The notes under the pieces were generated by a model. That model was not told where the DNA came from and ran no database searches. It worked only from the letters and a program-made list of their open reading frames with translations. Position numbers and translations under genes: made by a program. A DNA stretch of 64,000 nt. Origin: Pseudomonas putida. GTDB taxonomy: Bacteria > Pseudomonadota > Gammaproteobacteria > Pseudomonadales > Pseudomonadaceae. The DNA lies in the NCBI RefSeq assembly GCF_001941965.1, contig NZ_MKZO01000075.1, positions 62,001 through 126,000 of the forward strand. Reading direction: 5' to 3'. Positions 35,379 through 44,296 of the stretch are shown piece after piece. Each line of letters starts with the position of its first letter. The stretch's first letter is position 1.

Positions 35379-35399
35379 CGCCAATTTAACATATTGGCG
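35379..35399. promoter_or_regulatory. Dyad in the gatC-mreB divergent promoter region
   Basis: CGCCAAT and ATTGGCG, 7-bp complementary arms, around TTAACAT. It lies immediately upstream of the probable mreB -35 and about 100 nt from gatC, where an operator for either gene could be. Short enough to be chance. Confidence 0.35.
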
Positions 35400-35401
35400 C
35401 C

Positions 35402-35430
35402 TTGCCCAAAATCCCCGCCATTGTTAGAGT
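35402..35430 (+). promoter_or_regulatory. Candidate mreB promoter
   Basis: TTGCCC (35402-35407) and TAGAGT (35425-35430) with 17-nt spacing, 43 nt before the mreB ATG. Reasonable sigma-70 spacing with moderate hexamers. Confidence 0.4.
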
Positions 35431-35473
35431 TTGCCGCACTTTTTTACCCACGCGTTGCCAGGGTCCCTTTCCC

Positions 35474-36511
35474 ATGTTCAAGAAACTGCGTGGCATGTTT
35501 TCCAGCGATCTCTCCATCGACCTGGGCACTGCCAACACCCTAATCTACGTGCGTGAGCGCGGTATCGTCCTGAATGAGCCCTCTGTCGTGGCCATTCGCA
35601 CCCACGGCAACCAGAAAAGTGTCGTCGCGGTAGGTACCGAAGCCAAGCGCATGCTCGGCCGTACCCCGGGCAACATTGCTGCCATTCGTCCGATGAAGGA
35701 CGGCGTGATCGCCGACTTCAGTGTCTGCGAAAAGATGCTGCAGTACTTCATCAACAAGGTTCACGAGAACAGCTTCCTGCAGCCAAGCCCGCGCGTGCTG
35801 ATCTGCGTACCGTGCAAGTCGACCCAGGTCGAGCGTCGTGCCATTCGTGAGTCGGCGCTGGGCGCCGGTGCCCGTGAAGTGTTCCTGATCGAAGAGCCGA
35901 TGGCCGCCGCCATCGGTGCCGGCCTGCCGGTCGAAGAAGCCCGCGGCTCGATGGTCGTCGATATCGGTGGCGGTACCACTGAAATCGCACTGATCTCCCT
36001 GAACGGCGTGGTCTACGCCGAATCCGTCCGCGTTGGCGGCGACCGCTTCGACGAAGCCATCGTCACCTACGTGCGCCGCAACTACGGCAGCCTGATCGGC
36101 GAATCCACCGCCGAGCGCATCAAGCAGGAAATCGGTACCGCCTACCCGGGCGGCGAAGTGCGCGAAGTCGACGTCCGCGGCCGCAATCTGGCCGAAGGCG
36201 TACCGCGTGCCTTCACCCTGAATTCCAACGAAGTGCTGGAAGCCCTGCAGGAATCCCTGGCGACCATCGTCCAGGCGGTCAAGAGCGCCCTGGAGCAATC
36301 GCCTCCCGAGCTGGCTTCGGACATCGCCGAACGTGGCCTGGTGCTGACCGGTGGTGGCGCCCTGCTGCGCGACCTCGACAAGCTGCTGGCCCAGGAAACC
36401 GGCCTGCCGGTGATCGTCGCCGAAGACCCGCTGACCTGTGTCGCCCGTGGCGGCGGTCGCGCCCTGGAGATGATGGACAAGCACACCATGGACCTGCTCT
36501 CCAGCGAGTGA
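35474..36511 (+). CDS. mreB: Rod shape-determining protein MreB
   Basis: Bacterial actin that organises lateral wall synthesis, 345 residues. Start ATG 35474 (MFKKLRGMFSSDLSIDLGTA); upstream frame is non-coding. Seen: phosphate-1 loop DLSIDLGTANTLIY, VVDIGGGTTEIALISL (phosphate-2), adenosine motif LVLTGGGALLRDLDKLL, and IEEPMAAAIGAGLPV. An amphipathic N-terminal MFKKLRGMF helix probably anchors it to the membrane. First gene of mreBCD. Confidence 0.97.
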   Translation: MFKKLRGMFSSDLSIDLGTANTLIYVRERGIVLNEPSVVAIRTHGNQKSVVAVGTEAKRMLGRTPGNIAAIRPMKDGVIADFSVCEKMLQYFINKVHENSFLQPSPRVLICVPCKSTQVERRAIRESALGAGAREVFLIEEPMAAAIGAGLPVEEARGSMVVDIGGGTTEIALISLNGVVYAESVRVGGDRFDEAIVTYVRRNYGSLIGESTAERIKQEIGTAYPGGEVREVDVRGRNLAEGVPRAFTLNSNEVLEALQESLATIVQAVKSALEQSPPELASDIAERGLVLTGGGALLRDLDKLLAQETGLPVIVAEDPLTCVARGGGRALEMMDKHTMDLLSSE

Positions 36512-36676
36512 TTCGCCGGATTGCCTTCCTGTCGCCCGGATTTCGGCTAGCCTGCGCAGTGCTGTCCGAAACCGGGTCGGCGTCCGTCCGGGATGCCGAT
36601 TCTTCCCATCCGCAAGCCAGGCCGGTGTGTTGCCGTATGAATGACCTCCTGAACCGTCGTCCACGAGGAGCGGCCC

Positions 36677-37720
36677 ATTAAACCGCTTTTTGCCAAAGGC
36701 CCGTCCCTGGGCGTGCGCCTGCTCGTGCTGGTGGTGCTGTCGATCGCCCTGATGGTGGTCGATGCCCGTTTCACCGTACTCAAGCCTGTGCGCAGCCAGA
36801 TGTCCCTGGTGCTGATGCAGTCCTACACCATCACCGACCTGCCCGTGCGTCTGTGGCAGGGGGTGGCCAGCCAGTTCGGCAGTCGCACCGAGCTGATCGC
36901 CGAAAACGAGAAACTCAAGACCGAAGCCCTGCTCCTGCAAGGCCGCCTGCAGAAGCTGGCGGCGCTGACCGAGCAGAACGTGCGCCTGCGCGAGTTGCTC
37001 AACTCCTCGGCGCTGGTCAACGAGAAGGTCGAGGTCGCCGAGCTGATCGGCATGGACCCGAACCCCTTCACCCATCGCATCCTGATCAACAAGGGCGAGC
37101 GTGATGGCGTGGTGCTCGGCCAGCCGGTACTCGATGCCCGCGGCCTGATGGGCCAGGTGGTCGAGCTGATGCCGTACACCTCCCGCGTGCTGCTGCTCAC
37201 CGACACCACCCACAGCATTCCGGTGCAGGTCAACCGCAATGGCCTGCGCGCCATCGCCAGCGGTACCGGCAATCCGGAGCGCCTGGAACTGCGGCACGTC
37301 GCCGACACGGCCGACATCAAGGAAGGCGACCTGCTGGTCAGTTCCGGCCTGGGCCAGCGTTTCCCGGCGGGCTATCCGGTGGCCACGGTCAAGGAAGTGA
37401 TCCACGATTCCGGGCAGCCGTTCGCCATCGTGCGTGCGGTGCCGACGGCGGCGCTCAATCGCAGCCGCTACCTGCTGCTGGTGTTCTCTGACGGCCGCAC
37501 GCCCGAAGAGCGCGCCAGCGACGCGGTCAAGGCCCAGGAAGCGGAACAGATGGGCCCGCCGGCGCCAGGCGCCGACCCGGCACATCCGGCCACGACCCCG
37601 GCCCCTGCCACTCCCGCGACCCCTGCCGCGGCGCCCCACGCGCCAGCGGCAACGCCGGCTCCGGCCGCCGCCCCGGCGACTCCCGCAGCGCCAACCACAC
37701 CTTCCCGGGAGAGACACTGA
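36677..37720 (+). CDS. mreC: Rod shape-determining protein MreC; probable ATT start
   Basis: Periplasmic/inner-membrane scaffold of the elongasome, about 347 residues. Seen: N-terminal helix LGVRLLVLVVLSIALMVVDA, a coiled coil (ENEKLKTEALLLQGRLQKLAALTEQNVRLREL), the two beta-barrel domains with PFTHRILINKGERDGV, and an unusually long Ala/Pro-rich tail after residue ~285. The frame has no ATG: GTG 36713 would begin at the helix itself, while ATT 36677, 6 nt after GAGGAG, gives IKPLFAKGPSLG, the N-terminus I recall for Pseudomonas MreC. The ATT start is therefore inferred. Overlaps mreD by one base. Confidence 0.9.
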   Translation: MKPLFAKGPSLGVRLLVLVVLSIALMVVDARFTVLKPVRSQMSLVLMQSYTITDLPVRLWQGVASQFGSRTELIAENEKLKTEALLLQGRLQKLAALTEQNVRLRELLNSSALVNEKVEVAELIGMDPNPFTHRILINKGERDGVVLGQPVLDARGLMGQVVELMPYTSRVLLLTDTTHSIPVQVNRNGLRAIASGTGNPERLELRHVADTADIKEGDLLVSSGLGQRFPAGYPVATVKEVIHDSGQPFAIVRAVPTAALNRSRYLLLVFSDGRTPEERASDAVKAQEAEQMGPPAPGADPAHPATTPAPATPATPAAAPHAPAATPAPAAAPATPAAPTTPSRERH

Positions 37721-38208
37721 TGGTCAGTACCCACGGCAAGAATGGCTGGGTGGTCTGGCTGACCTTCCTGGTCGGCCTGCTCCTGAGCGTCTGGCCGATG
37801 CCGCCGTTCATGGATATCTTCCGTCCCTTGTGGCTGGCCCTGCTGGTCGCCTTCTGGACCCTCAACCTGCCGCACAAGGTCGGCATGACCACCGCCTTCG
37901 CCCTCGGCCTGTGCGAGGATGTGCTCTACGGCACCCTGCTCGGCCAGAACGCTTTGGTCCTGACCCTGATCACCTTCCTCGTGCTGAGTCTGCAGCAACG
38001 TCTGCGCATGTTCCCGATGTGGCAGCAGAGCCTGACCATTTTGGTGATTTTCGGCGTCGCGCAGTTGGTGCAACTCTGGCTCAGTGCCCTGACCGGCAAC
38101 CGCCAGCCGACCCTGGCGCTGGTCTGGCCGGCGGTCACCAGTGCCTTGCTCTGGCCGTGGATCAGCTTCGGCCTGCGCGGCTTGCGCAGCCGCCTGAGTA
38201 TCTACTGA
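37720..38208 (+). CDS. mreD: Rod shape-determining protein MreD
   Basis: Integral membrane partner of MreC, 162 residues with about five to six hydrophobic segments. Seen: NGWVVWLTFLVGLLLSVWPM, PPFMDIFRPLWLALLVAFWTLNLPHKVG, and the internal GLCEDVLYGTLLGQNALVLTLITFLVL, all typical of gammaproteobacterial MreD. The ATG shares its A with the mreC TGA. Third gene of mreBCD, followed by maf. Confidence 0.95.
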   Translation: MVSTHGKNGWVVWLTFLVGLLLSVWPMPPFMDIFRPLWLALLVAFWTLNLPHKVGMTTAFALGLCEDVLYGTLLGQNALVLTLITFLVLSLQQRLRMFPMWQQSLTILVIFGVAQLVQLWLSALTGNRQPTLALVWPAVTSALLWPWISFGLRGLRSRLSIY

Positions 38209-38245
38209 AACCTTCGCTTTTCGACGCTGACAGGGAGTAGTCAAG

Positions 38246-38854
38246 ATGACCCCGCTGTACCTGGCCTCCGGTTCGCCGCGCCGCCGTGAACTGCTGACCC
38301 AGATCGGCATTCCCTTCACCGTCGTCAGCGCCTCCATCGACGAAACCCCGCTGCCCGGCGAGCAGGCCGGTGCTTATGTCGAGCGCCTGGCCCGCGCCAA
38401 GGCCGCCGCCGGCCTGGCCCTGCTGACCGCCAGTGGCGCCAGTGAACCGCTGGCGGTGCTGGGTGCCGATACCGCCGTCGTCCTCGACGGGCGCATCCTC
38501 GGCAAACCGGTCGATCGCGACGATGCCCTGGCCATGCTGGCCGCACTTTCCGGACGTGAGCACGATGTACTGACCGCCGTCGCCGTCAGCGATGGCCAGC
38601 GCACGGAAAGCCTGTGCATCAGCAGCCGGGTCGCCTTCAATATCATCAGCGCAGAACGGGCCCGTCGCTACTGGGCCAGCGGCGAGCCGCAGGACAAGGC
38701 CGGCGCCTATGCCATCCAGGGCCTTGGCGCGGTGTTCGTCCAGGGCCTGCAAGGCAGCTATTCCGCCGTGGTCGGCCTGCCGGTGGCGGAAACCGCCGAA
38801 CTGCTGGCCCGCTTCGGCATCCCCTGCTGGCAGGGCGTGCCCAACGCCGAGTGA
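38246..38854 (+). CDS. maf: Maf-family nucleotide pyrophosphatase (YhdE-like)
   Basis: House-cleaning nucleotide pyrophosphatase of 202 residues, the group active on dTTP/UTP. Seen: LYLASGSPRRRELLTQIGI (the SGSPRR substrate loop), VLGADTAVVLDGRILGKPVD, and DKAGAYAIQGLGAVFVQGLQGSYSAVVGLPVAETAELL. The ADTAV, KP and GAYAIQG motifs mark the YhdE rather than the YceF type. Lies between mreD and rng, as in E. coli. Confidence 0.93.
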   Translation: MTPLYLASGSPRRRELLTQIGIPFTVVSASIDETPLPGEQAGAYVERLARAKAAAGLALLTASGASEPLAVLGADTAVVLDGRILGKPVDRDDALAMLAALSGREHDVLTAVAVSDGQRTESLCISSRVAFNIISAERARRYWASGEPQDKAGAYAIQGLGAVFVQGLQGSYSAVVGLPVAETAELLARFGIPCWQGVPNAE

Positions 38855-38937
38855 GGATGTACCCAAGCCCTTTATCGCTCGCCAGTCGGTGTCGGGCGAT
38901 CCATGATTACCCGAAGCCCCTTTGACGAGAGATTGCC

Positions 38938-40395
38938 ATGAGTGAAGAGATCCTGATCAACATCACCCCGATGGAATCCCGCGTGGCGGTGGTGGAAAAC
39001 GGCGTCCTTCAGGAAGTCCATGTCGAGCGCACCCAGCGCCGCGGCATCGTCGGCAATATCTACAAGGGCAAGGTGGTGCGGGTGCTGCCGGGTATGCAGG
39101 CGGCGTTCGTCGATATCGGCCTGGACCGCGCGGCCTTCATCCATGCCTCGGAAATTTCCCTGCGCGAAGGCACTACGGTGGAAAGCATCAGTGCCCTGGT
39201 CCACGAAGGGCAGAGCCTGGTGGTGCAGGTGACCAAGGATCCGATCGGCTCCAAGGGCGCGCGCCTGACCACCCAGTTGTCGATTCCGTCGCGTTACCTG
39301 GTATACATGCCGCGCACCAAGCATGTCGGCATTTCCCTGAAGATCGAGGACGAAGCCGAGCGCGAGCGCCTCAAGAAGGTGGTCAGCGACTGCGTGGCCC
39401 AGGAAAACATCCAGGATTCCGGTGGTTTCATCCTGCGCACGGCGGCCGAAGGCGCCGGCTCCGACGAAATTCTCATGGATATCCGCTATCTGCGCCGCCT
39501 GTGGGACCAGATCGGCGCGCAGATCAAGACCGTTGGCGCGCCCACGGAAATCTACGAAGACCTCGGCCTGGCCCTGCGCACCCTGCGCGACCTGGTCAAC
39601 CCGAAGATCGAGAAGATCCGCATCGACTCCCGGGAAACCTTCCAGAAAACCACGCAGTTCGTCGCCGAATTGATGCCGGAAATCGCCGATCGCCTGGAGC
39701 ACTACCCGGGCGAGCGGCCGATCTTCGACCTCTATGGTGTCGAGGACGAGATCCAGCGCGCCCTGGAGCGCAAGGTGCCACTCAAGTCCGGCGGCTACCT
39801 GGTGGTGGACCCGGCCGAGGCCATGACCACCATCGATGTGAACACCGGCGCCTTCGTCGGCCATCGCAATCTTGAAGAGACCATCTTCAAGACCAATCTC
39901 GAGGCGGCCACCGCCATTGCCCGGCAACTGCGCCTGCGCAATATCGGCGGGATCATCATCATCGACTTCATCGACATGGAAGACGAAGAGCACCAGCGCC
40001 AGGTCCTGCGTACCCTGGAGAAGCAGCTCGAGCGCGACCATGCCAAGACCAACATCATCGGCCTGACCGAGCTGGGCCTGGTGCAGATGACCCGCAAGCG
40101 CACCCGCGAAAGCCTGGAGCAGGTGCTCTGCGAGCCGTGCATCTGCTGCCAGGGCCGCGGCAAGCTGAAGACTCCGGAAACAGTCTGCTACGAGATCTTC
40201 AGGGAAATTCTTCGCGAGGCGCGGGCCTACCAGGCCGAAGGGTATAGAGTGCTGGCCAATCAAAAGGTGGTGGACCGCCTGCTGGACGAAGAGTCGGGGA
40301 ATGTCGCCGAACTGGAAGCCTTTATCGGGCGAACCATTCGTTTCCAGGTGGAGTCCATGTATTCCCAGGAACAATACGATGTGGTGCTGCTCTGA
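38938..40395 (+). CDS. rng: Ribonuclease G
   Basis: Endoribonuclease for 16S rRNA 5' maturation and mRNA decay, 485 residues. Seen: an S1 domain interrupted in the RNase E/G manner (RRGIVGNIYKGKVVRVLPGM, AAFVDIGLDRAAFIHASEI), the DNase I-like catalytic region with TTIDVNTGAFVG and IIIIDFIDMEDEEH whose acidic residues bind magnesium, and the zinc-link CEPCICCQGRGK. Full length for RNase G and lacking the RNase E C-terminal arm. Between maf and yhdP. Confidence 0.96.
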   Translation: MSEEILINITPMESRVAVVENGVLQEVHVERTQRRGIVGNIYKGKVVRVLPGMQAAFVDIGLDRAAFIHASEISLREGTTVESISALVHEGQSLVVQVTKDPIGSKGARLTTQLSIPSRYLVYMPRTKHVGISLKIEDEAERERLKKVVSDCVAQENIQDSGGFILRTAAEGAGSDEILMDIRYLRRLWDQIGAQIKTVGAPTEIYEDLGLALRTLRDLVNPKIEKIRIDSRETFQKTTQFVAELMPEIADRLEHYPGERPIFDLYGVEDEIQRALERKVPLKSGGYLVVDPAEAMTTIDVNTGAFVGHRNLEETIFKTNLEAATAIARQLRLRNIGGIIIIDFIDMEDEEHQRQVLRTLEKQLERDHAKTNIIGLTELGLVQMTRKRTRESLEQVLCEPCICCQGRGKLKTPETVCYEIFREILREARAYQAEGYRVLANQKVVDRLLDEESGNVAELEAFIGRTIRFQVESMYSQEQYDVVLL

Positions 40396-40474
40396 CCTGC
40401 CCTGAACCGTCGATGGTGGCAAACCCTGCATGTCGGGCCATAGTTAGGGCTTGGATGACTCGGGGGCCACAGCA

Positions 40475-43400
40475 ATGGAGCGTCTGATCCGCGTTCTGGC
40501 TGCCCTGACTCGCTGGGGGCTGGGCGCCTGCGCGTTGATCGCGGTGCTGGTGGCGCTCTACGTCAGCCTCGGTCGCGAGCTGATTCCGTTGGTCGCTGAA
40601 TACCGTACCGATGTCGAGGACAAGGCCGAGGCCAGCCTTGGCCTGCCGGTGCATATTGGTGCGCTGGAAGGCCGCTGGAGCGGTCTGGCGCCGATTCTCA
40701 TGGTGCATGATGTGCAGGTGGGCGAGGGCGCCTCGGCCCTGCGCCTGGATACAGTCAAGGTGGTGCCCGACCTGTGGGCCAGCCTGGTGGCCCGCGATGT
40801 GCGCCTGGCCCGGGTCGAGCTGGGCGGCCTGCAGCTCAACCTGCATGAAGATGAAAGCGGCAAGTGGTCGCTCAAGGGCCTGCCGGTGCAGGCTGATGAC
40901 CAGCCACTGGATGTCGAGCAGGCGCTGCGGCGTATGCAGGTGGTATCGAAAGTCTCGGTGCTCGATAGCCAGATCACCCTGGAACCCTTCGATCACGATC
41001 CCATGACCCTGACCTATGTCGGCCTGAGCCTGCAGACCGGCAGCGTGCGCCAGCGCCTGGATGCACGCATGACCCTGCCTGATGGCCAACCCATGGCCAT
41101 CAGCCTGAAAAGCCGGATTCGCCCGGCCAAATGGCAGGACGCCGAGGTCGACGCCTATGCCAGCCTGCCGCAAAGCGATTGGGCGAAATGGCTGCCGGCG
41201 CGTTTGCTGGGGCAATGGCAACTGCCTGAGCTGCGCGCCGGGGGTGAAGTCTGGCTGGGCTGGGGCAACGGCAAGGTGCAAAGTGCCACGATTCGCCTGA
41301 ATGCTCCGCAGTTGCAAGGCGCCTACGCTGAGCGCGAACCGGTGAAGATCGAGAATCTGGCGCTCAATGCCTGGCTGCGGCGTGGCGATGAAGGCCTGCA
41401 GCTCACTATCGATTCACTGGCCATGAACCTGGGCGAAACCCGCTGGGAATCCCATGTGCAGATCAACCAGTCGAATGCCGGCGAAGACGGCGAGCTCTGG
41501 AAGATCCAGGCCGACCGCGTCGACCTGACCCCGCTGACCCCGGTGATCCAGGCCCTTGGTCCGCTGCCGAAACCGGCGATGGCGGTGGTCGATGGCCTCA
41601 AGGTCACCGGCGGCCTGCGCAACGTCCTGCTGGACGTGCGGCCCCAGGTCGAGGGCGACCGCCTGTTCAGCTTTGCCGCCAACCTCGACCGGGTCGGCTT
41701 CGATGCCTATCACGGCGCTCCGGCGGCGGGGAATGTCAGCGGCAGCATCAGCGGCGATCTCGGGCATGGCGAGCTGCGCCTGGACACCGACAAGTTCATG
41801 CTGCATCTGGTGCCGATCTTCGCCGATCCCTGGCATTATCTGAAGGCCAATGCGCGCCTGACCTGGAAGCTGGACAAGGAAGCCTTCACCCTGGTCGCCC
41901 CCTATCTCCACGTGCTGGGTGAAGAGGGCAAGATCGCCGGCGACTTCCTCATTCGTATTCATCTCGAGCCGGGTCACGAAGACTACATGGACCTGCGGGT
42001 CGGCTTGGTCGAGGGTGACGGGCGCTATACCGCCAAGTACCTCCCGGAAGTGCTCAGCCCCGATGTCGATCACTGGCTGCGCACGGCTATCCTCAAGGGC
42101 GATGTCGACGAGGGCTATTTCCAGTACCAGGGCTCGATCAACCATGGCGCGCCGGACCACGCCCGCAGCATCAGCCTGTTCTTCAAGGTGCGCGACGCAG
42201 CGCTCGACTTCCAGCCAGGCTGGCCGCAGCTGAGCAAGGTGGACGGTGATGTGTTCATCGATGACCACGGCGTGCGGATCAAGGCCAGCACCGGGCAGAT
42301 GCTCAATACCAGGGTCAGCGATGTGCTGGTGGATATCCCTCATGTCCCGGCGGGCGAACACAGTCATCTGTTCGTCGATGGCGATTTCGACGGCACCCTG
42401 GCTGACGGGGTGAAGATTCTCCAGGATGCGCCGATCGGCACCGGTCCCACCTTCGCCGGCTGGGAAGGCGAGGGCGACCTGAAGGGCTCGCTGAAACTGG
42501 ATATCCCGCTGGCCCACGGCATCGAACCGAAAGTGGTGGTGGACTTCCGCACTGAACAGGCGCGCCTGAAGCTCAGCGAACCGGTGCTCGAACTGAGCAA
42601 GCTCAAGGGTGACTTCCGCTTTGACCTGGACAAAGGTCTGAGCGGCCAGAGCATCAGCACCGTGGCCTTCGGCAAGCCGGTGACGGCGGAGATCTTCGCC
42701 GAAGGCAAGCCGGGGCAGTTGCAGACGCGGATCGTCGCCAATGGCCAGATTGCCCTGAAATCCTTGACCGACTGGCTGCAGTTCAACCAGGCGCTGCCGG
42801 TCTCCGGCGAACTTCCCTATCAGTTGCAGGTGGTGCTGGGTCGCGACAACCTGCTGAGTGTCGAGTCGAACCTCAAGGGCCTGGCCATCGACCTTCCGGC
42901 GCCCTTCGGCAAAGACGCCAGCGAGGCCCGCGCTAGCAAGTTCCGTATGAACCTGGGGGGCAACGAGCGGCGTATCGATGCGAATTACGTCGATCTCGCG
43001 AGCCTGGCCATGGCTGCGCCTGCCGGCAAGACCGAGCAGGTGCGCGGCGAGTTGCTGCTGGGCGGTGGCACCGCGCAACTGCCGGCGAGCCAGGGCCTGC
43101 GCGTGCGCGGCCGGATTGCCGAGCTGAACCTCGAGGACTGGCAAAGCAAGGCTGGCAGCTATACCGGCGATGATCCCAGCGGCAGTGCCCGGCAGATCCT
43201 GCGTGGCGTGGACCTGAGCATCGGCAGGATCAAGGCCTGGAACTTCGAGCTCAACCAGGCGGTGGTACGCCTGGACCGCAACAGCGACAACTGGGGCCTG
43301 CGCCTGGACAGCCAGGAAGTCATCGGCAACGCCCGGATCCCCGATGCCAAGGCCGCACCCATCGTGGTCGACCTGCCGACCCTGCGCCTGCCGGCCGCCG

Positions 43401-44287
43401 ACCCGGCGACGGAAGCCGCGCCGGATGCCCCGGATCCGCTGGCGTCGACCGATCCGCGCAAAGTTCCGGCGGTGAACCTGAACATCGGCAAGCTGTTCCG
43501 CGGAGATGACCTGATGGGCAGCGTGTCGCTCAAGTCCCGGCCCGGTGCCCAGGGCGTGGCGTTCAACGACCTTGATCTGAATCTCAAGGGCCTGGCGATC
43601 AATGGCTCGGCTGGCTGGGAAGGTACGCCCGGTGCCAGCAGCAGTTGGTACAAGGGACGCCTGGAGGGCGGCAACCTGGCCGATGTGCTCAAGGCCTGGG
43701 GCTTCGCGCCGACCGTGACCAGCCGCGATTTCCATATGGACGCCGATGGCCGCTGGCCGGGTTCGCCGGCCTGGGTCAGCCTCAAGCGCTTCTCCGGCAG
43801 CATGGATGCCTCGCTGCGCGACGGGCAGATCATCGAAGTGGACGGCAGTGCCCAGGCCTTGCGGGTGTTCGGCCTGCTCAACTTCAACTCGATCGGGCGC
43901 CGTTTGCGCCTGGACTTCTCCGACCTGCTGGGCAAAGGGCTGAGCTACGACCGGGTCAAGGGGCTGCTGGTGGCCAGTGACGGCGTCTATGTGACCCGCG
44001 AGCCGATCACCGTCACCGGCCCGTCGAGCAATTTCGAGCTGGAAGGCACCCTGGACCTGGTGCGTGATCGCATCGCCGCCAATCTGATGGTGACCCTGCC
44101 GGTGACCAACAACCTGCCACTGGCGGCGTTGATCGTCGGTGCGCCCGCCGTGGGCGGGGCGCTGTTCCTGGTAGACAAGCTGCTGGGTGACCGGGTGGCG
44201 CGCTATGCCAGCGTCAACTATCGGGTCGAAGGCCCGGTGAAAGAGCCTAAGATTACCTTTGTGAAACCTTTCGGCAAATCCAGATAG
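40475..44287 (+). CDS. yhdP: YhdP family protein (AsmA-like phospholipid transport bridge)
   Basis: Very large envelope protein, 1270 residues. Start ATG 40475 (MERLIRVLAALTRWGLG); a TTG eight codons earlier is possible. Seen: one N-terminal transmembrane helix (GLGACALIAVLVALYVSLG), a long repeated beta-rich periplasmic body of AsmA/DUF3971 type, and a hydrophobic C-terminal end with NLPLAALIVGAPAVGGALFLVDKLLG. In E. coli YhdP with TamB and YdbH spans the periplasm and moves phospholipids to the outer membrane (family knowledge). Follows rng and precedes a nitrilase gene, the E. coli order. Confidence 0.93.
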   Translation: MERLIRVLAALTRWGLGACALIAVLVALYVSLGRELIPLVAEYRTDVEDKAEASLGLPVHIGALEGRWSGLAPILMVHDVQVGEGASALRLDTVKVVPDLWASLVARDVRLARVELGGLQLNLHEDESGKWSLKGLPVQADDQPLDVEQALRRMQVVSKVSVLDSQITLEPFDHDPMTLTYVGLSLQTGSVRQRLDARMTLPDGQPMAISLKSRIRPAKWQDAEVDAYASLPQSDWAKWLPARLLGQWQLPELRAGGEVWLGWGNGKVQSATIRLNAPQLQGAYAEREPVKIENLALNAWLRRGDEGLQLTIDSLAMNLGETRWESHVQINQSNAGEDGELWKIQADRVDLTPLTPVIQALGPLPKPAMAVVDGLKVTGGLRNVLLDVRPQVEGDRLFSFAANLDRVGFDAYHGAPAAGNVSGSISGDLGHGELRLDTDKFMLHLVPIFADPWHYLKANARLTWKLDKEAFTLVAPYLHVLGEEGKIAGDFLIRIHLEPGHEDYMDLRVGLVEGDGRYTAKYLPEVLSPDVDHWLRTAILKGDVDEGYFQYQGSINHGAPDHARSISLFFKVRDAALDFQPGWPQLSKVDGDVFIDDHGVRIKASTGQMLNTRVSDVLVDIPHVPAGEHSHLFVDGDFDGTLADGVKILQDAPIGTGPTFAGWEGEGDLKGSLKLDIPLAHGIEPKVVVDFRTEQARLKLSEPVLELSKLKGDFRFDLDKGLSGQSISTVAFGKPVTAEIFAEGKPGQLQTRIVANGQIALKSLTDWLQFNQALPVSGELPYQLQVVLGRDNLLSVESNLKGLAIDLPAPFGKDASEARASKFRMNLGGNERRIDANYVDLASLAMAAPAGKTEQVRGELLLGGGTAQLPASQGLRVRGRIAELNLEDWQSKAGSYTGDDPSGSARQILRGVDLSIGRIKAWNFELNQAVVRLDRNSDNWGLRLDSQEVIGNARIPDAKAAPIVVDLPTLRLPAADPATEAAPDAPDPLASTDPRKVPAVNLNIGKLFRGDDLMGSVSLKSRPGAQGVAFNDLDLNLKGLAINGSAGWEGTPGASSSWYKGRLEGGNLADVLKAWGFAPTVTSRDFHMDADGRWPGSPAWVSLKRFSGSMDASLRDGQIIEVDGSAQALRVFGLLNFNSIGRRLRLDFSDLLGKGLSYDRVKGLLVASDGVYVTREPITVTGPSSNFELEGTLDLVRDRIAANLMVTLPVTNNLPLAALIVGAPAVGGALFLVDKLLGDRVARYASVNYRVEGPVKEPKITFVKPFGKSR

Positions 44288-44296
44288 AGCGTGGCC

